Assembly (NCBI GenBank): GCA_001657315.1
Contig: LYSV01000002.1
Span: 45,347-109,346, forward strand
Length of the DNA stretch: 64,000 nt
Reading direction: 5' to 3'
Source: Flammeovirgaceae bacterium BBD 1991-12
Lineage (GTDB): Bacteria > Bacteroidota > Bacteroidia > Cytophagales > Cyclobacteriaceae
A model generated the notes under the pieces. That model was not told the DNA's origin, searched no databases, and was given only the letters and a program-made list of their open reading frames with translations. Position numbers and translations under genes: made by a program. How positions within the stretch are numbered: the first letter of the stretch is position 1; every line of letters starts with the position of its first letter. Positions 8,097-16,711 of the stretch are shown in pieces.

Positions 8097-11000
8097 ATGA
8101 TAAAAGTATTACTGGCTTTTATGTTGCTACTCTGTGCTATGGTTACAGCCTTTGCACAGGCTACGGTCACTGGAAGGGTGGTGGAAGTAGACACCAATGA
8201 ACCCATACCCGGTGTGAATGTTCTGGTGCGGGGCACCTCTACCGGAACGGTTACCGGTATGAATGGAGAGTATAGCATTGCCGTGCCGGAGAACGCCGTA
8301 CTGATCTTCAGTTTCGTTGGATTCGAGACAGAATCCATCGAGGTTGGTTCCCGGAGCATTATTGACGTTGTGATGTCCTATGATATTTCCACTTTACAGG
8401 AAGTAGTAGTGGTTGGCTATGGCTCACAGGACAAACGTGACCTTACCAGCTCGATAAGTCAGATCGACGCAGAACAGCTTGACCTTGTCCCCGCTGTATC
8501 AGTGGATAACATCATGCAGGGTCTGGCCTCGGGTGTGCAGGTTTCAACGGCCAATGGTGTGCCCGGAGCTCCCACAAGGGTCATGATAAGAGGAACCAAT
8601 TCGATCTCATCGGGAACAGAACCCTTGTGGGTGATCGATGGAATGATCCTGAGCCAGAGTGGCGAACTGGACGGATTGTCGAGAAACGAAGCCACGGTTC
8701 CCCAGAATCCTCTATCTCTGATCAACCCCAACGACATTGAATCCATTGAGGTGTTGAAGGACGCCGCAGCCACATCGATCTACGGATCCCGTGGTGCCAA
8801 CGGGGTGATCCTGGTCACCACTAAAAAGGGAAAGGAGGGTGTAAAGAGCTTTAACATTGATTTCCAACAGGGAGTGACGGATGTAGTGCGGGGACCGGAA
8901 GAGATCGGTTTCGTAGATGGCGATACCTGGCTGGCTTTGGGAGATCAGGCCCGCGCCAATAACGGTTTGGCACCCTATGATCTGAATTCTGCATTGAATT
9001 CCGGAAGAGATCCCAATGCTGTACTGGACCGAAGCCAGGCTGAGAATACCAACTGGTTTGATGAGGTGCTTAGAAATGGAGCCTTTACAGACCTGAATGT
9101 GTCTGCTGCCAATGGTACGGAAAATGCCAGCTACTATATATCCGGGCAGTACCGGCGGGATAAAAGTGTTCTTCAAAACAATGATCTGGAACGTGTAAGC
9201 CTGCGGACCAATCTTGACTTTAAGGCGGTCGATAACCTGGATATTGGTCTCAGGGCTACCGTGAGCTATTCAAAAAATGAAAGAGCCGCTAACGGAGGCG
9301 GACCAGACGGGAACAGCTTCATGGCCAGAGGCGGTTATGATCAGGTCAATACAGATACTTACCCCTGGCTGCCCATCCTGCATCCTACAGTAAGGGATGA
9401 AAACGGCAACCAGGTGCTTTTTGATCCGCTTTCAGGCAATAATGTATTGGCCACCCTCAACCGGGACAACTATATCAATGACCTCGAATCCTACAGAGCC
9501 ATTGGAGGCCTGTTTCTGGAGTATTATCTGCCTTTTATCAAAGGATTATCCGTTCGGTCAGAAGCTGCCTATGATTTTTTCCATACCAGTAATATTGAAT
9601 GGGGCAATACCGTGATACGGGAAGGCAGCAGCTACGCTTTTGACAATTCCAATACCTTCCGGAGAATGAACTATAATCTGTATACCTCCTATAACCGGTC
9701 CATTGGAGCCAACCACCATTTGAATGTTGTGATGGGGGTGGAACAGACCTCTCAGCAACAAAGGGAAAGAAATCTTGAGGCAGATGAATTGAACGGTACC
9801 CTGAAAGAGGTAGGGCAACCCGGAAATGTACTTAGGGTTACAGGTCGCCTGAGAGGTGAGATCTATTTCAGAGGCTTTTTTGCCCGGGCAAACTACAGGC
9901 TGTTCGACAGATATCTTTTGGGCCTGAGCCTGAGAAGGGATGGGTCATCGATCTTCACCTCCGACAATCGATGGGGTACTTTTCCGGCAGTCTCTGCAGG
10001 CTGGATCATTAGCGACGAAAGCTTCATGGATGGCTTGCCTGTGCTAAACTTCCTGAAGCTGAGGGCAAGTTACGGACTTACAGGAAATGCCAACATCAGC
10101 CCACGGGCTACGGTGACTTCCTACGATACATGGGGTCAGTACGGTGACGTAGGGGCCGGTGATCTTTTGAGGACCATTGCCAATGAGGACGTGACCTGGG
10201 AAACCACCAATGCCATGGATGTAGCTCTTGATTTCGAACTGCTTGAAAACAGGATTTCCGGTAGCGTGGGGTACTACCATCAAAATGTCACCGACATGTT
10301 GTTCAGGGTACCCGTTCCTGTTTCCTCAGGCATATTTGATAACAACCCCACGATCTGGGATAACATCGGAGATATGAAAAACTACGGTTTTGAAGTATCC
10401 CTTAATGCCACAGTCATCAATTCCGGTGATCTCAAATGGGATGTGGGTTTTAATTTCACCACCAATAAAAATGAAGTTACCCGGCTCAAGGATGATGATG
10501 ATGAATTATACGACCGCAATGCCAATGGCCTGGTGACCCGCGTAGGACAACCGCTGGCATTTTTCAGACTGGCAAGGTATGCGGGTATTCACCCTGAGGG
10601 CGGTTATGAATTGATTGAAGAGATGGACCTCGAGCGCTTCGATGAGACAGGCGAGCGGGTAGCTACAGGCAACCTTATCCCGGCCTCACGGGCCAATTTA
10701 CAGGAACATCTGTTCGACGACACCGACAAAACCAGCCTGCCCACGTGGTTCGGAGGGTTCAATACCTCAGCCACGTACAAGAACATAGATGTTAGCTTGT
10801 TCTTTGCCTTCCAGGGAGGCAACTACATTTTCGATGAAGCGGAATATGAATCTACCTTTATAGGCGCACCTGTACTGCGGTCAGATCTGGTCAATAACAC
10901 CTGGACACCTGAAAACCCCAATGCAGAGTATCCCCGGCTGGTCTGGGACAGATTGTTTGATGTCATTGAGGAAGGGGGTTCGATCAGCGAAGACGTACGC

Positions 11001-11306
11001 TTCGACCCAAGAAGAGATGGTCAGCGCCATGATAAGTTCCTTCACAAGGGAGACTTTTTGCGGCTACGGACCCTTTCCGTAGGCTACTCCCTGCCTCAAA
11101 ACATTCTGGAAAAACTGCATGTAAGACGGCTCAGGGTCTTTGTGATGGCTAACAACCTGTTTACCATTACTGGTTATGATGGTTATGATCCTGAAGCGGT
11201 GGATACCTCGGGAGATTCTCAGGAAAGGAATATTAGTCAGGGGTGGCTGGGGGTTCAACTGCCACAGGTAAGAACATATAGTGCCGGCATTAACCTTGGA
11301 TTCTAA
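8097..11306 (+). CDS. susC: SusC/RagA-type TonB-dependent outer-membrane transporter
   Basis: Outer-membrane barrel that imports oligosaccharides with energy from TonB. The 1069-residue protein has a signal peptide ending AFAQA. A carboxypeptidase-D-regulatory-like domain follows at about 24-105 (VTGRVVEVDTNEPIPGVNV), then LQEVVVVGYGSQDKRDLTSS, the standard link into the plug domain, with the plug block IEVLKDAAATSIYGSRGANG. A long barrel ends with an aromatic-terminal strand (YSAGINLGF). Length is normal for the family. The SusD gene follows within 25 bp. It is the central importer of this locus; its ligand is presumably an oligosaccharide released by the neighbouring lipoprotein enzymes. 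Confidence 0.96.
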   Translation: MIKVLLAFMLLLCAMVTAFAQATVTGRVVEVDTNEPIPGVNVLVRGTSTGTVTGMNGEYSIAVPENAVLIFSFVGFETESIEVGSRSIIDVVMSYDISTLQEVVVVGYGSQDKRDLTSSISQIDAEQLDLVPAVSVDNIMQGLASGVQVSTANGVPGAPTRVMIRGTNSISSGTEPLWVIDGMILSQSGELDGLSRNEATVPQNPLSLINPNDIESIEVLKDAAATSIYGSRGANGVILVTTKKGKEGVKSFNIDFQQGVTDVVRGPEEIGFVDGDTWLALGDQARANNGLAPYDLNSALNSGRDPNAVLDRSQAENTNWFDEVLRNGAFTDLNVSAANGTENASYYISGQYRRDKSVLQNNDLERVSLRTNLDFKAVDNLDIGLRATVSYSKNERAANGGGPDGNSFMARGGYDQVNTDTYPWLPILHPTVRDENGNQVLFDPLSGNNVLATLNRDNYINDLESYRAIGGLFLEYYLPFIKGLSVRSEAAYDFFHTSNIEWGNTVIREGSSYAFDNSNTFRRMNYNLYTSYNRSIGANHHLNVVMGVEQTSQQQRERNLEADELNGTLKEVGQPGNVLRVTGRLRGEIYFRGFFARANYRLFDRYLLGLSLRRDGSSIFTSDNRWGTFPAVSAGWIISDESFMDGLPVLNFLKLRASYGLTGNANISPRATVTSYDTWGQYGDVGAGDLLRTIANEDVTWETTNAMDVALDFELLENRISGSVGYYHQNVTDMLFRVPVPVSSGIFDNNPTIWDNIGDMKNYGFEVSLNATVINSGDLKWDVGFNFTTNKNEVTRLKDDDDELYDRNANGLVTRVGQPLAFFRLARYAGIHPEGGYELIEEMDLERFDETGERVATGNLIPASRANLQEHLFDDTDKTSLPTWFGGFNTSATYKNIDVSLFFAFQGGNYIFDEAEYESTFIGAPVLRSDLVNNTWTPENPNAEYPRLVWDRLFDVIEEGGSISEDVRFDPRRDGQRHDKFLHKGDFLRLRTLSVGYSLPQNILEKLHVRRLRVFVMANNLFTITGYDGYDPEAVDTSGDSQERNISQGWLGVQLPQVRTYSAGINLGF

Positions 11307-11329
11307 GTCGAATGAAAAAAGAAGACATC

Positions 11330-12922
11330 ATGAAAAATATACGATACATTATCTCCATAGGTATCATTATTGCCACCTGCACCGCTTGTGACAATGAGGA
11401 GTTTTTTGAACTCGAGGCCCCACCGCAGGCTCCATGGTTAAGCCTGTCGGACCTGGAGAAAGCACCTATCGGGGCCTATTACGCACTTACCGGCAATGGA
11501 GGTACCATGTCCATATTTGGCAGTGGAAGAATAGCCGGAGAGGTCTTTGCAGACGGTGTTCGTATTGCGCCAGATGCCGAAGATTTTGATCCGCAGCAGG
11601 ACGCCGTCGACATGTATAACAGGACCACCACCGGTACCGGCATAGCCATCATGGACCGGCCCATCTTCAATAGCGGATACCTCGCCGTGGGGCACGCCAA
11701 TGGAGCGATTGATTTTATCGAGGAGAATAATGACGACCCCTTTAGAAATCCTGCCACGCTCAATGAAGTGGCAAGGATAAAGGGTGAACTGTACTTTGTC
11801 CGTGCGTATGCCTACTATTGGCTGGCCCGCATCTACCTGCCCGCCTATCCCAATGACGAACTACGGATCCCCTTCAGGGTCAACCAGGCGTTGAATTTTG
11901 ATGAGGCCATAACCTCTGAACTTGCCTCTGCCAACATGATCTATGATCAGATCGTGAGTGACCTGCGTACGGCTAAGGATCTGTTGCCGGAGAGATATGA
12001 AGACGGGGTGCACGATCCTTCTTTCCAGGATGGCCGGGCCAATAAATTTGCCGCCGCCGCCCTACTGTCGAAAGTGCTGTTCCACATCGGCAGCCATGAT
12101 GAAGCCCTTGAGGAGTTGAACTTCGTTATTGACCAAAATGGAGGTGACTACGACCTCAGTGAAGATCCGATCGAGGCATGGAATAAGACCGGCATAGCCC
12201 GGGGCCGGGAGGTGATCTGGTACTACACACTGTGGACCGGTGATGGATTGGGTGGGTCCAGCGGTAACTGGAAGCATCCGCGCAGATTTGAATGGTACAA
12301 CACCACCACACGGGATTCGGACAATCCGGCTGACAACGGAAGCCGGTTCATCGTAGCCAGTGATGAGTTCCTTACCCGGGTGGGATGGATGGATCCCGGC
12401 GACCTTTCGGAAACAACCGCAGCGCTCGACGATAAGCGCTATACCCAGCTTTTCTCCCGCTTTGAGCCATCAGGGGCAGGTACCGGTGTGGAAGAACCGA
12501 GGGGAGCTTTCGAGCCCAGCCGTCCTTACGTGTGGGGCAGTAAGTATTACAGGAGCGGTGTACGAAGGAGCACAAATCTACCCATTCTTCGTCTGGCGGA
12601 TATGTACCTGCTGAGGGCTACTATTCATGCCAGTGCAGGAGGTTTTAATGACGCAAGATCCGACCTGAATGCAGTCAGGAACAGGGCAGGGCTGGCAGAT
12701 TATGCAGGTATGGATGCTGACCTGTTGGATGCCATTGAAGTGGAAAGAATGATCGAAATGGCATTTGAAGGAGACCGGTTGTATTATCTCCAGGGACTAC
12801 AAAAAGATATCCCCGACGGAGACCGGGGTACAGGTTCAACGCCTTGGAATGACGCAGCATTTTATTCTGAAATACCGGATTACGAGATTGATCTGAACCG
12901 GGCATTTTCCGGCTCGGACTAG
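11330..12922 (+). CDS. susD: SusD/RagB-type glycan-binding lipoprotein
   Basis: Surface lipoprotein that forms the lid of the SusC transporter and captures oligosaccharides. With the ATG at 11330 the protein is 530 residues and the lipobox ATCTAC places the lipidated Cys at residue 20; an in-frame ATG at 11312 adds six polar residues and is less convincing as a signal start. Tetratricopeptide-like helices follow (EVARIKGELYFVRAYAYYWLAR is the typical SusD block, near residue 150). The C-terminus RLADMYLLRATIHASAGGF and VERMIEMAFEGDRLYYL matches the RagB domain. It is immediately downstream of susC, as expected for the pair. Confidence 0.95.
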   Translation: MKNIRYIISIGIIIATCTACDNEEFFELEAPPQAPWLSLSDLEKAPIGAYYALTGNGGTMSIFGSGRIAGEVFADGVRIAPDAEDFDPQQDAVDMYNRTTTGTGIAIMDRPIFNSGYLAVGHANGAIDFIEENNDDPFRNPATLNEVARIKGELYFVRAYAYYWLARIYLPAYPNDELRIPFRVNQALNFDEAITSELASANMIYDQIVSDLRTAKDLLPERYEDGVHDPSFQDGRANKFAAAALLSKVLFHIGSHDEALEELNFVIDQNGGDYDLSEDPIEAWNKTGIARGREVIWYYTLWTGDGLGGSSGNWKHPRRFEWYNTTTRDSDNPADNGSRFIVASDEFLTRVGWMDPGDLSETTAALDDKRYTQLFSRFEPSGAGTGVEEPRGAFEPSRPYVWGSKYYRSGVRRSTNLPILRLADMYLLRATIHASAGGFNDARSDLNAVRNRAGLADYAGMDADLLDAIEVERMIEMAFEGDRLYYLQGLQKDIPDGDRGTGSTPWNDAAFYSEIPDYEIDLNRAFSGSD

Positions 12923-13053
12923 ATGCCGTTTTATTGTTGTGACATAAGGTGGTCTTGAAAGTTATGACCACGACTCATCGGGGATTCCCGGATTTTACTG
13001 AATTCAGGGGGTCCCCAATTTACTTAATAGTTTACTCCTGAACACAGAGCTTT

Positions 13054-16000
13054 TTGAGTGCGTTGCAAAACAATTGCTGTCCCACTGGTAATAGTAAAAA
13101 CTCCGGGTACCTGGTCCTGATATTTCTTTGCATGTGGATAGGTGCAGCCCTATGGCTTTTAGGCTGCCGAAAAACAGAACTTGCACATACAGAGACGAGC
13201 AAGGAACCCATCCCTCTTTTCAGGATCAGGAACTCCACACATACCGGTGTCACCTTTACCAATGAAATCAAGGAAGACAGTAAACGGAACATCATACGGT
13301 ACCAGGGCTATTATGACGGAGGCGGAGTAGTAGCGGCAGATTTCAATAATGACGGACTGCCCGACCTTTACTTCACAGCAAATTCATCTCCCAATAAACT
13401 GTACCTCAACAGAGGAAACCTTCAGTTTGAAGATGTCACCAAAAAAGCAGGACTGCAGAAACAAGGATTTGGCTGGTATACCGGAGCTACGGTGGTGGAC
13501 ATCAACGGTGATGACTGGCTGGACCTGTATGTTTGCAAGTCGGGACTTTTTAAGCCCGAAAACCGTAGAAATCAGCTATTCCTTAACAACGGAGACCTCA
13601 CCTTTACCGAAGTTGCGTCCGATTATGGGCTGGACCACGCCGGGTATTCGACTCATGCGGCTTTCTTTGATTATGACCGTGATGGTGATCTGGACATGTA
13701 CCTGGCCAATTACGGTCCAGGTGACCTTACCGTTGATAATGAGCTGGCTTTTAAGCTGAGAAAGGAAAGCGATCCCTACAATGGTGATAAATTGTTTGAA
13801 AATCTGGACGGACGCTTTGCAGATGTAACTGCCCGGGCCGGCATCAGAGACCACAGGTTCGGATTTGCTCACTCTGTAGGCATAGGCGATTTGAATAGAG
13901 ACGGCTGGGAAGACATTTTCGTTGGCAATGATTTTTCCGAATACGATTACCTTTACCTCAACGAGGGCAATAAAACATTCCTGGAGTCTTCCAAAATCTC
14001 CTTCAAACATATTTCAAATTATTCTATGGGCAGCGATGTTGGTGATTTCAACAACGATGGCCTTTTAGACATCATTGTGCTGGACATGGTGGCGGAAGAT
14101 CACCGGCGGCAAAAGGAAAACATGGGAGGTATGCAGAGACAGGCCTTTGAGCAGTTTGTAAAGCTGGGATTTCACTATCAGTACATGTCCAACATGCTTC
14201 ACATCAATAATGGCAATGAGACCTTCAGTGACCTGGCCCATCTGGCCGGGATCTCCAATACAGACTGGAGCTGGGCACCACTGCTGGCCGACTTTGACAA
14301 TGACGGATGGAAGGACCTCTACATCACCAACGGCCTGAAAAGGGATGCCCGCAATGAAGATGCACGGCTACTGTTTGTAGAGATGCTAAAAACGGCCGAA
14401 GCAGAAGGCCGGAAGTCACTCACCGAACAGGAATGGGCGCGGGCGCTGAATGCCATGCCTTCGGAGAAACTGATCAATTATATGTACAGGAACAATGGCG
14501 ACCTGACCTTCGAAAAGGTATCAACAGAATGGGGCCTCGGATACGCCTCCTTTTCCAATGGAGCTGCTCATGCAGATCTGGACAACGATGGCGACCTTGA
14601 CCTGGTGGTCAACAATATCAATGAGCCTGCTTACATATTTGAGAATCTGAGTGTGCAGTTCGAAACAGGGAATTATCTGAAAATAAAATTCATCGGCCCC
14701 AGTTCGAACAGGGATGGCCTCGGAACAAAGATCTGGATTTACAGCGGAGCAGATCAACAGTTTCAGCAGTATTATTTTACACGCGGCTACCGGTCTGCCA
14801 TGGCGGGACCCATGCACTTCGGACTGGGATCGAATGCAAAGGCAGATAGTATCTGGGTAGTGTGGACGGATGAAAAGGTGCAGGTAATTCGCGACGTTCA
14901 GGCAAACCAGACACTGGAAGTAAATTATGGGGATGCAAAACAGCCGTCCGCAGGACCCTACGGGGGATCTGTTGTTATGCAGGACGCAGGGGCATATTTT
15001 CGGACCGTTACAAAGGAATTGAACCTCAACCACAAGACTCCGGAAAACGATTATGATGATTACCTGCGGGAGGAATTGCTGCCCCATAAAATGTCAACAC
15101 TTGGCCCTTTCATTTCTGTAGGCGATGTCAACAATGATCTTTTGGAAGATTTTTTTGTGGGAGGTGCAAAGGGTTATTCCGGTAGTATTTTCTTTCAGCG
15201 ATCAAACGGAACATTCTTTAAAAGTAAGCAAAGAGACCTGGAGGACGATGCAAGGTTTGAGGATATGGGCAGCGCACTGTTCGATGCCGACGGAGACAAC
15301 GATCTCGATCTGTATGTGGTCAGCGGTGGGAACGAGCTGGGGGTGGGATCGGAAGAGTACCAGGACAGATTATATATCAATGATGGCAAGGGACATTTTT
15401 CGCGGGCGAGCCACCAGCTTCCTAAGCTGCAGGAAAGCGGCTCCGTCGTAATACCAGAAGATTTCGATGGCGATGGCGATCCGGACCTGTTTGTAGGAGG
15501 ACGGATGGTCCCTGGCCGCTATCCCTGGCCTGCCACCAGCTATATTCTGGAAAACACCAATGGAACTTTTGCAGATATCACATCCCACATTGCTCCGGAT
15601 CTTAAGGAGCTGGGGATGGTCACCGCCGCGGTGTGGACGGACTATGACCGGGACGAGGACAAGGACCTTGTTGTAACAGGAGAATGGATGTCCATCCGGG
15701 TATTTGAAAATCAACAGGGCAGGTTTGTAGATCAGACGGACATGTGCGGGCTGTCACAAAGCAGCGGCTGGTGGTTCAGCCTGATGGCTCATGATCTGGA
15801 TGATGATGGCGATGAGGATCTGGTAGCCGGGAATGTAGGGCTAAATTACAAATACCAGGCTTCTGCGGATGAACCGTTCCACGTATTCAGCACGGACTTT
15901 GATGGTAACGGTTCCAATGACATTGTTCTGGCCTGGCTCGATCAGGGCGAAGTGTATCCTCTCAGGGGAAGGTCCTGCTCTTCTTCACAGATCCCCGGTC

Positions 16001-16476
16001 TTAAGGAAAAATTCCCAACCTACAAAGCCTTTGCCAGCGCCTCGCTGGAGGAAGTCTATGGTATGGGTGAGCTGAATAGCGCTTTACACTATCAGGCCCA
16101 TACCTTCGCTTCAAGCTATTTTCAAAACAATGGAGACGGTACTTTTACCATCATTCCTCTCCCAAACCCGGCACAGACCTCATCGATAAATGGCATTCAG
16201 GTCCTCGATGTGGATGAAGACGGTCATAAGGACCTTATGGTAGCAGGCAATCTGTATAGCTCAGAGGCTGAGACCGTTCGAAACGATGCCGGATACGGTA
16301 TGTTTTTGAAGGGAGATGGTAAAGGAAATTTCCGATCCGTTCCCTACGTCCGTTCAGGCCTTTTTATTGATGGTGATGTCAAGGATCTGAAACGGATACA
16401 AACCTCAACGGGTCCGGTGCTGCTGGCTGGAAAGAATAACGATCACCTTCAGGCTGTTCGAATATTACGAAATTAA
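13054..16476 (+). CDS. Large VCBS/FG-GAP and ASPIC/UnbV repeat lipoprotein
   Basis: Secreted beta-propeller protein of up to 1140 residues, probably on the cell surface. At least seven calcium-loop repeats of the form DxNxDGxxDLY (for example DFNNDGLPDLYF, DYDRDGDLDMYL, DFDNDGWKDLYI) fill the N-terminal half. An ASPIC/UnbV module lies in the middle (NYLKIKFIG to VQANQTLEVNYG), and a second block of about seven repeats follows (DADGDNDLDLYV, DFDGDGDPDLFV and others). The start is uncertain: a lipobox LLGC is visible, but the only ATG (13132) leaves too short a signal, so a TTG at 13054 or 13063 is more likely. It stands directly after susD, where glycan-binding SusE/F-like proteins usually sit, so glycan binding or presentation is inferred. 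Confidence 0.85.
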   Translation: MSALQNNCCPTGNSKNSGYLVLIFLCMWIGAALWLLGCRKTELAHTETSKEPIPLFRIRNSTHTGVTFTNEIKEDSKRNIIRYQGYYDGGGVVAADFNNDGLPDLYFTANSSPNKLYLNRGNLQFEDVTKKAGLQKQGFGWYTGATVVDINGDDWLDLYVCKSGLFKPENRRNQLFLNNGDLTFTEVASDYGLDHAGYSTHAAFFDYDRDGDLDMYLANYGPGDLTVDNELAFKLRKESDPYNGDKLFENLDGRFADVTARAGIRDHRFGFAHSVGIGDLNRDGWEDIFVGNDFSEYDYLYLNEGNKTFLESSKISFKHISNYSMGSDVGDFNNDGLLDIIVLDMVAEDHRRQKENMGGMQRQAFEQFVKLGFHYQYMSNMLHINNGNETFSDLAHLAGISNTDWSWAPLLADFDNDGWKDLYITNGLKRDARNEDARLLFVEMLKTAEAEGRKSLTEQEWARALNAMPSEKLINYMYRNNGDLTFEKVSTEWGLGYASFSNGAAHADLDNDGDLDLVVNNINEPAYIFENLSVQFETGNYLKIKFIGPSSNRDGLGTKIWIYSGADQQFQQYYFTRGYRSAMAGPMHFGLGSNAKADSIWVVWTDEKVQVIRDVQANQTLEVNYGDAKQPSAGPYGGSVVMQDAGAYFRTVTKELNLNHKTPENDYDDYLREELLPHKMSTLGPFISVGDVNNDLLEDFFVGGAKGYSGSIFFQRSNGTFFKSKQRDLEDDARFEDMGSALFDADGDNDLDLYVVSGGNELGVGSEEYQDRLYINDGKGHFSRASHQLPKLQESGSVVIPEDFDGDGDPDLFVGGRMVPGRYPWPATSYILENTNGTFADITSHIAPDLKELGMVTAAVWTDYDRDEDKDLVVTGEWMSIRVFENQQGRFVDQTDMCGLSQSSGWWFSLMAHDLDDDGDEDLVAGNVGLNYKYQASADEPFHVFSTDFDGNGSNDIVLAWLDQGEVYPLRGRSCSSSQIPGLKEKFPTYKAFASASLEEVYGMGELNSALHYQAHTFASSYFQNNGDGTFTIIPLPNPAQTSSINGIQVLDVDEDGHKDLMVAGNLYSSEAETVRNDAGYGMFLKGDGKGNFRSVPYVRSGLFIDGDVKDLKRIQTSTGPVLLAGKNNDHLQAVRILRN

Positions 16477-16498
16477 AAGTTGGCTCATTGTCCCTGGG

Positions 16499-16608
16499 AA
16501 CTCACCCCTCTCGCTCAAACAAAGTTTGAGCATTTCCCTCTCTAAGCTTAGAGAGGGACCGATCCTGTTCCGAATGCTACAGCATTCGGAACAGGATCAG
16601 GGTGAGTT
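16499..16608. repeat. Composite palindromic element with three hairpins inside an outer stem
   Basis: A dense cluster of perfect inverted repeats fills the gap after the VCBS gene. An outer stem AACTCACCC (16499-16507) pairs with GGGTGAGTT (16600-16608). Inside are GCTCAAAC-AAA-GTTTGAGC (16513-16531), a perfect 22-bp palindrome (16536-16557, half-site CCCTCTCTAAG), and GATCCTGTTCCGAATGCT with its exact complement around a 2-base loop (16561-16598). Together they would fold as a cloverleaf in RNA or a multi-armed cruciform in DNA. It may be a dispersed palindromic repeat of the REP type or an elaborate terminator. Confidence 0.65.
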
Positions 16609-16711
16609 GAAACGACCCCGGTAACCATTTTATGATTCAGCGAAACATAGTTCCCCCTCAAGTGGGCAGGTTCATTCTAATTTTAGATCACCCTTTGTCA
16701 AACCATTATTT

